Assembly: GCA_036378315.1 (NCBI GenBank) | Contig: DASUWU010000011.1 | Location: 50,361-114,360 of the forward strand | DNA: 64,000 bases | DNA from: CALAED01 sp036378315 | GTDB taxonomy: Bacteria; Actinomycetota; Actinomycetes; Streptosporangiales; Streptosporangiaceae | Reading direction: 5' to 3' | Shown here: in pieces, positions 33,247 to 41,330 of the stretch | Layout of the letters: each line of letters opens with the position of its first letter | Position numbering within the stretch: position 1 is the first letter of the stretch | Program-made: the position numbers and the translations under genes | The notes under the pieces: generated by a model | What the model saw: only the letters and a program-made list of their open reading frames with translations | Told to the model about the DNA's origin: nothing | Databases searched by the model: none

Positions 33247-34533
33247 TTGCCAAGCAAGCCTCCCGCGCATCATTACCGCTGTGTCGGCATTGGAGTTGGT
33301 CCGGCCAACCTCAGCCTTGCCTCATTGATGTACAGCCATCCCGAAATAACCAACGTATTCCTGGATCGGAAGGAAAGTTTCGGCTGGCACGACGGGCAGC
33401 AGATTCCCGGCGCCTCGCTCCAGGTTTCCATGCTCAAGGATCTGGTGAGCCTGTCCGACCCGACGAATGCGTTCTCCTTTCTCGCCTATCTCCATTCCCT
33501 CGGACGCATCCACCACTTCCTGAACGCCCGCTTCGACGCGGTCCCGCGCCAGGAGTTCCGCAACTACCTCGAGTGGGCGAGCCGCAAGAACCCCAACATC
33601 GTCTTCGGCGACGAGGTGCTGTCCGTCGAGTTCGACGAGGTCTTCCGCATTCGCACCGCCAAGCGGGCGATGACGGCCGACCACGTGTCGGTCGCGGTCG
33701 GCACCAGGCCGTGGGTTCCCCCGCCGGCCCGCCGGAATCTCGGCGACACCCAGTTCCACGTCAGCGAATTCGTGGGGAAGGCCAGGCGGCTGGCCGGCCT
33801 GCGCGTCGGAGTGGTCGGCGGCGGGCAGTCGGGCGCCGAGGCGTTCCTCGATCTGATCTCGCGGCCGCCCGACCAGTTACCGCGACGGGTTTCGTGGATT
33901 TCGCGGCGACCCAACTTCCTGCCGTTGGACGATTCGCCGTTCACCAATGACTACTACATGCCCTGTTATTCCGATCATTTCGCCACGCTCGACGCCGCCG
34001 CCCGCCACAAGTTCAACACCGACCAGGTCCTCTCCAGCGACGGCATCTCCGAGGCCACACTGCGCCAGATCTACCAGCGCGCGTACATCCACCGCTTCGT
34101 CGACGGCTCACCCGACCTGATCGCGCTGTACCCGAACAGCGAGGTCGTCGCCGTCACCGGCGGCGGGCTGACGCTCACCAACAACGATCGGCAGCACAGG
34201 GTCGAGTTCGACGTGATCGTCTGGGCCACCGGGTTCCGCCAGGCCCGCATGGATTTCCTCGCCCCGATCGAGCACCGCCTCGAACGCGAGGGCGACGAAT
34301 ACAAGATCGACCAGAGTTTCGCCGCGTCCTGGGACGGGCCGGGCGACCACCACCTGTTCCTGCAGAACGCCGCGCGCCGGCAACGCGGTCTGGCCGACTC
34401 CAACCTGAGCCTGATCGCGTGGCGCAGCCAGCGCATCCTCGACCGGATCCGCGGCGTGCGCACAGAGAACCAGCTCGCCTCCTTCCTCGAATGGTCGGTC
34501 AAGCCGGCGACCGACGAGTTGCAGGGAGCGTGA
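33247..34533 (+). CDS. lysine/ornithine N-hydroxylase (flavin N-monooxygenase)
   Basis: The protein (428 aa) hydroxylates the side-chain amine of Lys or Orn using FAD, NADPH and O2. It has the FAD motif GIGVGPANLSLASLMYS near residue 14, the substrate-region SLQVSMLKDLVSLSDPTNAF, the NADPH motif GVVGGGQSGAEAFLDL and the ATGF motif VIVWATGFRQAR, as in PvdA/SidA/IucD. The likely start is a TTG (33247), which puts MPSKPPAHHYRC just ahead of the FAD motif; no in-frame ATG or GTG lies upstream. Codon 211 (33877-33879) is TTA. Next to the amine oxidase and cupin-MetRS genes it fits the enzyme that makes N6-hydroxylysine for N-N bond formation (Spb38 type). Confidence 0.85.
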   Translation: MPSKPPAHHYRCVGIGVGPANLSLASLMYSHPEITNVFLDRKESFGWHDGQQIPGASLQVSMLKDLVSLSDPTNAFSFLAYLHSLGRIHHFLNARFDAVPRQEFRNYLEWASRKNPNIVFGDEVLSVEFDEVFRIRTAKRAMTADHVSVAVGTRPWVPPPARRNLGDTQFHVSEFVGKARRLAGLRVGVVGGGQSGAEAFLDLISRPPDQLPRRVSWISRRPNFLPLDDSPFTNDYYMPCYSDHFATLDAAARHKFNTDQVLSSDGISEATLRQIYQRAYIHRFVDGSPDLIALYPNSEVVAVTGGGLTLTNNDRQHRVEFDVIVWATGFRQARMDFLAPIEHRLEREGDEYKIDQSFAASWDGPGDHHLFLQNAARRQRGLADSNLSLIAWRSQRILDRIRGVRTENQLASFLEWSVKPATDELQGA

Positions 34534-34537
34534 CACC

Positions 34538-35578
34538 GTGCCGCGGCCAGCCATCGCCGTCGTCGGTGCCGGCATCCTCGGCTGCGCGATCGCCCGCGAG
34601 GTCGCCGCGCGCCGTCCCGACGTCGCGCTGACCCTGCTCGACCGCGACCTGGTCGGGTCCGGGGCGACCCGCAGGTCGGCCGGGCTGCACCTGCCCGCCG
34701 GACACACCGCGCGGATCCGGCGGATGGCGGCCCACAGCGAGGACTACTACCGGCGGCTCAAGCACGCGCATCCGGAATTGCCCATTTACCCGGTGCGAAC
34801 GACCGTCGTCGCGCCCGAGGGCGATATTTCCCGGCTCAGCGAGACCTATTTGAGCCGCGCCAGGCTTGCCCCGGAGGGCGACCTCCCGAGCTCGGCCGTG
34901 ACCATTCCGCCGGGGGCCGGGGCGTGGAATGTCGAGGGGTGCCAGTACGCCGACGTGTACGCGCTGTCGCAGGCGTTGGCGCGAGAGCTCCGGCGGTGCG
35001 GAAATGTGCGCGAGAGCGTCCGGGTCACCGGCCTGGAAACGACCCGGGACGGCGTCGCCCTGCGCCTCGGGAATGGCGCGGCCATCAACGTCGGCCAGGT
35101 GGTCCTGGCGCCCGGTCCCTGGCTCGGCTGCTCCGCTTGGGCGTCCTTGGTCGCGCCACTCGGGCTACGGGTGAAGAAAATCGTCGCCCTGCATGTGGAA
35201 AAGCCCCCCGCCGAACATGACCGGGCCATCGTCTTTCCGGATGCGGACGCCTTCCTGCTGCCCGTTCCGCATCGCGGTCATTGGCTTTTCAGCCACCCGA
35301 GCCAGGAATGGGATGTGAACCCGGACGATCTCTCGGCCGGGCTCTCCCGCGACGATCTCGACGAGGCCCGGCGCTGCCTGTGCCGCTACGCCCCCTCGCT
35401 GGCCGATCACGCCACCTCGGGCCGCGTCTTCTGCGACGCCTACAGCCCCGGCAGGGAACCGGTGGTGCGGGCGCTCGACGGCGCGGGACGGATCGTGTTC
35501 GCCGGTGCCGCGAACGGTTCCGGCTACCGGCTCGCTCCGGCGATCGCGTCGGAGGCGGCCGACCTGCTTCGCCTTTAA
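34538..35578 (+). CDS. FAD-dependent amine oxidoreductase (DAO family, Spb39-like)
   Basis: This 346-residue D-amino-acid-oxidase-fold flavoprotein has the N-terminal dinucleotide motif IAVVGAGILGCAIAREVAAR, the following RRSAGLHLPAGHTARIRRMA, and a C-terminal FAD loop with AGAANGSGYRLAPAIASEAA. The GTG start lies 4 bases after the N-hydroxylase stop. In the known hydrazinoacetate pathway, a DAO-type enzyme oxidatively cleaves the Lys-Gly hydrazine adduct to release hydrazinoacetic acid. Position and family support the same role here; the exact substrate is inferred. Confidence 0.82.
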   Translation: MPRPAIAVVGAGILGCAIAREVAARRPDVALTLLDRDLVGSGATRRSAGLHLPAGHTARIRRMAAHSEDYYRRLKHAHPELPIYPVRTTVVAPEGDISRLSETYLSRARLAPEGDLPSSAVTIPPGAGAWNVEGCQYADVYALSQALARELRRCGNVRESVRVTGLETTRDGVALRLGNGAAINVGQVVLAPGPWLGCSAWASLVAPLGLRVKKIVALHVEKPPAEHDRAIVFPDADAFLLPVPHRGHWLFSHPSQEWDVNPDDLSAGLSRDDLDEARRCLCRYAPSLADHATSGRVFCDAYSPGREPVVRALDGAGRIVFAGAANGSGYRLAPAIASEAADLLRL

Positions 35579-35586
35579 CCGACGGG

Positions 35587-37875
35587 ATGGAGCCGCAGTT
35601 GATCATCAGCGCGTACGACGCCGGTGAGATGCACCAGGCGTTCGGGATCGACCTGAGCGACATCGACCTCGGCGCGGTCGAGGAGGTGGGCGTCGGCGCC
35701 GCCTGGGGGCGCGTCCCGCCAGGCCGCCGGACCGATCCGCACCAGCACGACGAGCTCGAAACCTTCGTGATCGTCGCCGGCGCCGGCGACGTCATCGTCG
35801 ACGGGGAGAGCCGGCCGGTGTCGTCCGGCACCGTGATCCAGTTCGAGCCGTTCGAGACGCACGTGCTCGAGAACACCGGCGACGCCGATCTGCTCTTCGC
35901 CACCTTCTACTGGCGCAACCCCGACCGCGCGGCGCGCAAGGCGGCCGAGACCGGCCGCCGCCGCTTCGGCGACCGGCCCGTCTTCGTCTTCTCGACCCCG
36001 CCGACGCCCAACGGCGACCTGCACCTCGGCCACCTGTCGGGGCCGTACCTCGCGACCGACGTGTACGTCCGCTTCCAGCGCATGAACGGCGCCAACGCGT
36101 GGCACCTGGCCGCCACCGACGACTACCAGAGCTACGTCGCCGAACGCGCCGACCGGGAGGGGCGCCGGCCCGAGGAGGTCGCCGCCCACTACAGCGCCGA
36201 GATCCGCGCGACGCTCGAGCTGATGGACATCGAGATCCACCAGTTCAACAGCACCAGCGCGGCGGCGGGCTACCGCGACCGGCTGCGGTCGTTCTTCTCG
36301 CGCGTCGTCGCCTCCGGCCTCGCCAAGCCGCGGGAGGGCACGGCGCTGTTCGACGGCGAGACGGGGGCCTACCTCTACGAGCCCTACGTGTCCGGCGGCT
36401 GCCCGACCTGCGGCTCGGCCGCCGGCGGGAACATCTGCGAGGAGTGCGGCGAGCCGAACTTCTGCGTTGATCTCGTGGAGCCGCGCTCCAGCCTGTCCGG
36501 CGCCGAGCCGCGGACGGGCACGATCACCAGGTACGTCCTGCCGCTGCACGAGCTGCGCGCGGACATCGAGGCGCACCACCGGGTGGGCCGCGTCCCGGCC
36601 AGGACGCGGGAGCTGGCGCACCGCCTGTTCCAGCGCGACCGGCTCGACATGGCGATCACCCACCCGGCGGAGTGGGGGGTGCCGCCGGTCGAGGACGGCG
36701 TGCCGGCCGGGCAGGTCATCTGGGACTGGCTGGACCTCGGGTACGGCTTCCTGCACAACATCGAGCTGCTGGGCCGCACGCTCGGCGAGGACTGGAGCGC
36801 CGAGCGGCCGGAGTCGGACTGGAAGATCGTCCACTTCCACGGCTACGACAACACCTTCTACCACGCGATCCTGATCCCCGCGCTGTACCGGCTGGTCCAC
36901 CCGGGCTGGACGCCGGACATCGACTACCACGTCAACGAGTTCTACGAGCTGGACCGCAGCAAGTTCTCCACCAGCCGCCGGCACGCCGTCTGGGGCAAGG
37001 AGGTCCTCGGCCCGAGCACCGTCGACGCCGTCCGCTTCCACCTGGCCAGGACCCGGCCCGAGGGCCGCCGCACGAACTTCACGATCGACGAGTACGAGGC
37101 GACCGCGCGCGACACGCTCGCCGGCACCTGGCAGCGCTGGCTGAACGACCTCGGCGAGCGCGTGCAGCGCGACTACGGCGGCACCGTCCCCGACGCCGGG
37201 ATCTGGACGCCGGAGCACACCGCCTTCCTCGCCCGGCTCGGGACCCGCCTGTCCGCGCTGACCGGCAGCCTCGGCCAGGACGGGTTCTCGCTGAACCAGG
37301 CGGCCGAGGCGCTGGACGGCATCGTCGCCGACGTCACCGCGTTCTCCCGGCGGGAGACCGCCACCGCGCGGGCCGCGGCCTGGAAGGACGAGGCACGTAC
37401 GGCGATCGCGCTCGAACTCGCGGCGGCGCGGCTCCTCGCCCACGGCGCCGCGCCGGTGATGCCGCGGTTCGGGGCGCGGCTGGCGGCCGCGCTCGGCCTG
37501 CCCCGCCCCGCCGAGTGGCCGCGCCTCGTCGAGCTCGTCCCGCCCGGCACGCGGGTCGATCTCGCCAGGCAGGTGTTCTTCGGCGCGCCGCCCGAGCACT
37601 CCGAGCCCTCGCCGTTGGCGCCGTGGCTGGCCGGACAGGTAAGGGAGCTGCTGAACCTCGGCGGCGAGGCCATCGACGGCAGGACGCTGGTCGAGCTCGG
37701 CATGGAGTCGCTGCAGAGCATCGCGCTGCAGTACAAGATCCTCGAAGCCACCGGGGTCGACATCACCGTCGAGGAACTCCTCGGCGGCCTGACCATCGCG
37801 GAACTCGCCGCCCTCGTGGGGGACCGCTCGGCACCCGATGCCGTCACCGCGCCGGCCGAGACGGCACCGGCGTGA
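35587..37875 (+). CDS. cupin-MetRS-like hydrazine synthetase with extra C-terminal carrier domain
   Basis: The protein (762 aa) has three parts. Residues 35-115 are a cupin with metal ligands H52, H54, E58 and H92 (DPHQHDELETF, PFETHVLE). Residues 130-640 resemble methionyl-tRNA synthetase, with HLGH at 146-149 (HIGH motif), a zinc knuckle CPTCG...CEECG near 271-290 and KFSTSR at 459 (KMSKS motif). Residues 670-745 form a carrier domain with phosphopantetheine Ser708 in LGMESLQSIALQ. Cupin-MetRS didomain enzymes join N6-hydroxylysine to glycine to form an N-N bond (Spb40 type). The fused carrier domain is not part of that known two-domain enzyme and suggests that substrate or product is held as a thioester. 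It overlaps the next NRPS gene (GTGA). Confidence 0.87.
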   Translation: MEPQLIISAYDAGEMHQAFGIDLSDIDLGAVEEVGVGAAWGRVPPGRRTDPHQHDELETFVIVAGAGDVIVDGESRPVSSGTVIQFEPFETHVLENTGDADLLFATFYWRNPDRAARKAAETGRRRFGDRPVFVFSTPPTPNGDLHLGHLSGPYLATDVYVRFQRMNGANAWHLAATDDYQSYVAERADREGRRPEEVAAHYSAEIRATLELMDIEIHQFNSTSAAAGYRDRLRSFFSRVVASGLAKPREGTALFDGETGAYLYEPYVSGGCPTCGSAAGGNICEECGEPNFCVDLVEPRSSLSGAEPRTGTITRYVLPLHELRADIEAHHRVGRVPARTRELAHRLFQRDRLDMAITHPAEWGVPPVEDGVPAGQVIWDWLDLGYGFLHNIELLGRTLGEDWSAERPESDWKIVHFHGYDNTFYHAILIPALYRLVHPGWTPDIDYHVNEFYELDRSKFSTSRRHAVWGKEVLGPSTVDAVRFHLARTRPEGRRTNFTIDEYEATARDTLAGTWQRWLNDLGERVQRDYGGTVPDAGIWTPEHTAFLARLGTRLSALTGSLGQDGFSLNQAAEALDGIVADVTAFSRRETATARAAAWKDEARTAIALELAAARLLAHGAAPVMPRFGARLAAALGLPRPAEWPRLVELVPPGTRVDLARQVFFGAPPEHSEPSPLAPWLAGQVRELLNLGGEAIDGRTLVELGMESLQSIALQYKILEATGVDITVEELLGGLTIAELAALVGDRSAPDAVTAPAETAPA

Positions 37876-40800
37876 GTCCCGGGGACGCCCCGCTGGAGAT
37901 CCTGCGGGAGATCGAGTCACGCGGCCTCAGCATCACCGCGGACGGGGCGAACCTGCGCCTGCAGGGCCCGAAGGAGCGGATCGATCCCGGGCTGGTCGGC
38001 CGGATCAGGGCGGCCAAGGCCGAGCTCATCGCGCTGCTGACCGCGCCCAGGCGCGAGCCGGAACCCGAGCCGCCGGCGCCGGCCGGCTTCCCGCTGACGT
38101 TGCTGCAGCGCGGCTACCTGATCGGCCGGGGCGACGCCGTCGAGATGGGCAGCGTCGCCAGCCACGTCTACCACGAGATCGAGGGGGTCTGGGACCTCGA
38201 CCGGCTCGAAGCGGCGCTGCGGTGCGTCGTCGAGCGGCACGGCATGCTTCGCACGCGGTTCACCGCCGACGGCCGCCAGGTCGAGGAGGCCGCCGCGGTC
38301 GCCGCGGCCGGCCCGCTGATCGAGCGGCTCGACCTGCGCGGCGAGACCGAGGCCGCCGCCCGGGCGCGAAGGCTCGCCCTGCGGGCGGAGCGTTCGCACC
38401 GCATCCTGCCGGCGGACCGCCCACCGCTGCTGGCGGTCGAGGTCACGATCCTCACCGACGACCGCATGGTGCTCCATGTGAGCCACGACGGCCTGATCAT
38501 GGACGGCATCAGCATGTTCCTGTTCTTCCGCGACTGGTGGTCGGCCTACGCCGCGAACGGAAACGGGGCCGGGGACGGGAACGCGGGCGCGGCGCCCGAT
38601 GAGGCGTCGTTCGCCGCGTACGTCGCCGAGCTCGAGAAGGCCCGCACCCGGGCGCCGTACGAACGGTCCAGAAGGTACTGGCTGGACCGGCTCGACGACC
38701 TGCCGCCGCATCCCGACCTGCCGCTGCGGACCAGCCCGTCGGCGATCACGAGGCCCCGGTTCACCCAGCATGTGGCGCGACTGGACGGCGCGGCGTGGAC
38801 GGCGCTGAAGGCGCGGGCCGCGACCGCCGGGCTGACGCCGACCGGCGTGCTGCTCGCCGCGTACGCCGAGACGCTCGCGCGCTGGGGCGCCGGCGACCGT
38901 TTCACGCTCACCACGACGCTCGCCAACCGGCCGCCGATCCACCCCCGGATCTTCGACGCCATCGGCAACTTCTCCGAGACCATGCTCGTGGAGATCGAGC
39001 TCGACCGGAGCCTGCCGTTCCGCGAGCGGGCGCGGCGGCTGCAGGCGCGGCTGCGGCGCGACATCGACCACCGGCACTTCTCCGGCATCGAGGTGCTGCG
39101 CGAGCTCGGCCGCCGGCGCGGCACGGCCGAGGCGCACATGCCGTACACCTTCAACAGCGCGATCGGATACGTCCACGCCGACCTCGACGGCGGGACGCTG
39201 GAGCTGTTCGGGCCCGAGGTCCACACGTCGAGCCAGACGCCGCAGCTGTGGCTCAACGGGTTCGCCTTCGAGCAGCACGGCGGCGTGGTCGTGCAGTTCG
39301 ACAGCGTCGACGGCCTGTTCCCCGACGGGCTCGTCGAGGCGATGGTCGCCGGCTACCAGGCCATGCTGGACGGGCTGGGCGAGGAGGCCGCGTGGTCGGC
39401 CACGACGTTCGACCTGATGCCGGCGGCGCAGAAGGCGCGCCGGCGCGCGGCGAACGACACCGCGACGCCGCCGCCCCGGCTGCTGGTCCACGACGCGTTC
39501 CGCGAACGCGCCGGCCGGGCGCCGGACGCTCCCGCGATCATCACCACCGGCGCGACGATCAGCTACGGCGAGCTGTACCGGCGCGCCGAGCATGCGGCCG
39601 CCTGGCTGGGCGAACGTGAGGTCGGCCGGGACGAGCTCGTCGGGCTCGTCATGAGAAGGGGGCCCGAACAGGTCGTCGGGATCCTCGCCACGCTGCTCGC
39701 CGGTGCCGCGTACCTGCCGATCGACGCCGCGCTGCCCGCCGAGCGCCGGCGGTACATGCTGCGCGACGGCCGGGTCCGCCACGTCCTGACCAACGTGGAC
39801 TACGACGACCAGGACGGGCGCGATGTCCTCGACGTGACGCCGCTGCCGGCGGCGGCCCGTCCGCCGGGGGTCGTCCCGCCGCCGGCCGGCCGCCCGCCGC
39901 GCCCTGGCGACCTCGCGTACGTCCTCTACACCTCCGGAACGACGGGCGAGCCCAAGGGCGTCATGGTCGAGCACCGGGCCGTCGCGAACGTCGTCGCCGA
40001 CTGCGCCGCACGCTTCGCGATCGACGCCCGCGACCGGTTCTTCGGGATCAGCGCGTTCACCTTCGACCTGTCGGTGTACGACGTGTTCGGGGCGCTGACG
40101 GCGGGCGCGGCGATCGTGCTGCCCGACCATGACAAGGCCGCAGACCCGGGGCACTGGCTGGAGCTGTGCGCGAAGGCCGGGGTCACCGTGTGGAACTCGG
40201 TGCCGGCGGTCGCGGCGCTGATGCACGACCAGGCGGTGGCCGAGGGGATCGGCCCGCCGCCGGCGTTGCGCCTGGTGATGCTGAGCGGCGACCGCGTCCC
40301 GCCGGCCCTGCCCGCGATGCTGCGGCGGCTGAAGGACGACCTGGACGTGGTGTCGCTCGGCGGCCCGACCGAGACCACCATCTGGAACATCCTGCATCCC
40401 GTCGGCACGGACGAGACCGGCGAGCGCCCCATCCCGTACGGCCGGCCGAACGCGAACAACCGCGCGTACATCATCGACCGCGACGGGCTCGACGCCCCCG
40501 ACTGGGTCACCGGCGAGATCTGCGCCGCCGGAACCGGCCTGGCCCGCGGCTACTGGGGCGATCAGGAGCGGACGGCCGAGCGCTTCTGGTACGACGAGCG
40601 CCGCGGCGAGCGGCTCTACCGCACCGGCGACCTGGGTCGCTACCTGCCGGACGGCGAGATCGAGATCCTCGGCCGCGCCGACTTCCAGATCAAGCTGAAC
40701 GGCTACCGTATCGAGGCCGGCGAGATCGAGACGAGGCTCGTCGCGATCGACGCGATCAAGCACGCGGTGGTGGTGCGGCAGGCCGGCACGCACGGCGACC

Positions 40801-41330
40801 GGCTCGTGGCGCACCTCGTGCCGGCCGTCCCAGGTCCCGCCCCGGCCGACGACGCCATCCGCCGGGCGCTGCGCGAGCACCTGCCCGAGTACATGACGCC
40901 GCCGGTGTTCGTCTGGCACGAGAACCTGCCGCTGACGAAGAACGGCAAGGTCGACCGGGCGCGGCTGGCGGCGACCGCCCCGCTCCCGGCGGCCGGATCC
41001 CGCGCCGCCGAGAGCGGACCGGTCGGCGAGCCAGGACGGGGGCTCGAAAGGCTCGAAAGGGAGGTCGCCGGGCTCTGGGCGTCCGTGCTCAGGCAGCCCG
41101 ACATCGACCCCGATCGGACCCTGCCAGAACTCGGCGGCGACTCGCTGGCCGCGGCCCGCATCCTCACGGGCGTGCGCAAGCGGTTCGGGGTCAGCATCAC
41201 GCTCGACCGGATGTACGAGGTGGAGACCGTGCGGGCGATGGCGGCCCACATCCACGCCCACGCCGAAGCCCACGCCGAAGTCCACGACGGGGGGCACGAC
41301 GGGGGGCACGACGGGGGGAGCGCGCCGTGA
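37872..41330 (+). CDS. NRPS: docking-heterocyclization-adenylation(Cys)-carrier
   Basis: The protein is 1152 aa. Residues 8-55 form a TubC-type docking domain (PLEILREIESRGLSITADGA). Residues 65-500 are a heterocyclization domain with the Cy motif DGLIMDGIS (D206, D211, S214) instead of HHxxxDG. Residues about 515-1000 are an adenylation domain (YTSGTTGEPKGVMVEH, SLGGPTETTIWNI, RTGDLGRYLPDG, NGKVDR). The pocket residues read by eye are D-L-Y-N-M-S-L-I-W, close to the cysteine code DLYNLSLIW. A carrier domain follows with Ser1091 (LGGDSLAAARIL). The module should add Cys and close it to a thiazoline. The C-terminus is an unusual His/Gly-rich tail made by 12-bp repeats. The GTG overlaps the preceding stop. 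Confidence 0.87.
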   Translation: MSPGDAPLEILREIESRGLSITADGANLRLQGPKERIDPGLVGRIRAAKAELIALLTAPRREPEPEPPAPAGFPLTLLQRGYLIGRGDAVEMGSVASHVYHEIEGVWDLDRLEAALRCVVERHGMLRTRFTADGRQVEEAAAVAAAGPLIERLDLRGETEAAARARRLALRAERSHRILPADRPPLLAVEVTILTDDRMVLHVSHDGLIMDGISMFLFFRDWWSAYAANGNGAGDGNAGAAPDEASFAAYVAELEKARTRAPYERSRRYWLDRLDDLPPHPDLPLRTSPSAITRPRFTQHVARLDGAAWTALKARAATAGLTPTGVLLAAYAETLARWGAGDRFTLTTTLANRPPIHPRIFDAIGNFSETMLVEIELDRSLPFRERARRLQARLRRDIDHRHFSGIEVLRELGRRRGTAEAHMPYTFNSAIGYVHADLDGGTLELFGPEVHTSSQTPQLWLNGFAFEQHGGVVVQFDSVDGLFPDGLVEAMVAGYQAMLDGLGEEAAWSATTFDLMPAAQKARRRAANDTATPPPRLLVHDAFRERAGRAPDAPAIITTGATISYGELYRRAEHAAAWLGEREVGRDELVGLVMRRGPEQVVGILATLLAGAAYLPIDAALPAERRRYMLRDGRVRHVLTNVDYDDQDGRDVLDVTPLPAAARPPGVVPPPAGRPPRPGDLAYVLYTSGTTGEPKGVMVEHRAVANVVADCAARFAIDARDRFFGISAFTFDLSVYDVFGALTAGAAIVLPDHDKAADPGHWLELCAKAGVTVWNSVPAVAALMHDQAVAEGIGPPPALRLVMLSGDRVPPALPAMLRRLKDDLDVVSLGGPTETTIWNILHPVGTDETGERPIPYGRPNANNRAYIIDRDGLDAPDWVTGEICAAGTGLARGYWGDQERTAERFWYDERRGERLYRTGDLGRYLPDGEIEILGRADFQIKLNGYRIEAGEIETRLVAIDAIKHAVVVRQAGTHGDRLVAHLVPAVPGPAPADDAIRRALREHLPEYMTPPVFVWHENLPLTKNGKVDRARLAATAPLPAAGSRAAESGPVGEPGRGLERLEREVAGLWASVLRQPDIDPDRTLPELGGDSLAAARILTGVRKRFGVSITLDRMYEVETVRAMAAHIHAHAEAHAEVHDGGHDGGHDGGSAP
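41283..41318. repeat. 12-bp tandem repeat in the NRPS 3' end
   Basis: CACGACGGGGGG occurs three times in a row (41283-41294, 41295-41306, 41307-41318), after two copies of a related CACGCCGAAG unit. It encodes the tail HDGGHDGGHDGG. Confidence 0.85.

Noticed and set aside
33247..34533. Reading the N-hydroxylase as proof of a hydroxamate siderophore locus
   Set aside because: The adjacent amine oxidase and cupin-MetRS genes fit hydrazine formation, and no IucA/IucC-type synthetase, acyl-hydroxylamine transferase or siderophore receptor is present.
37917..41309. 1130-codon minus-strand frame opposite the Cy-A-PCP NRPS
   Set aside because: Antisense shadow; lacks domain motifs.
41283..41318. 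CRISPR-like repeats
   Set aside because: Direct 12-bp units without spacers inside a coding region; simple tandem repeat.
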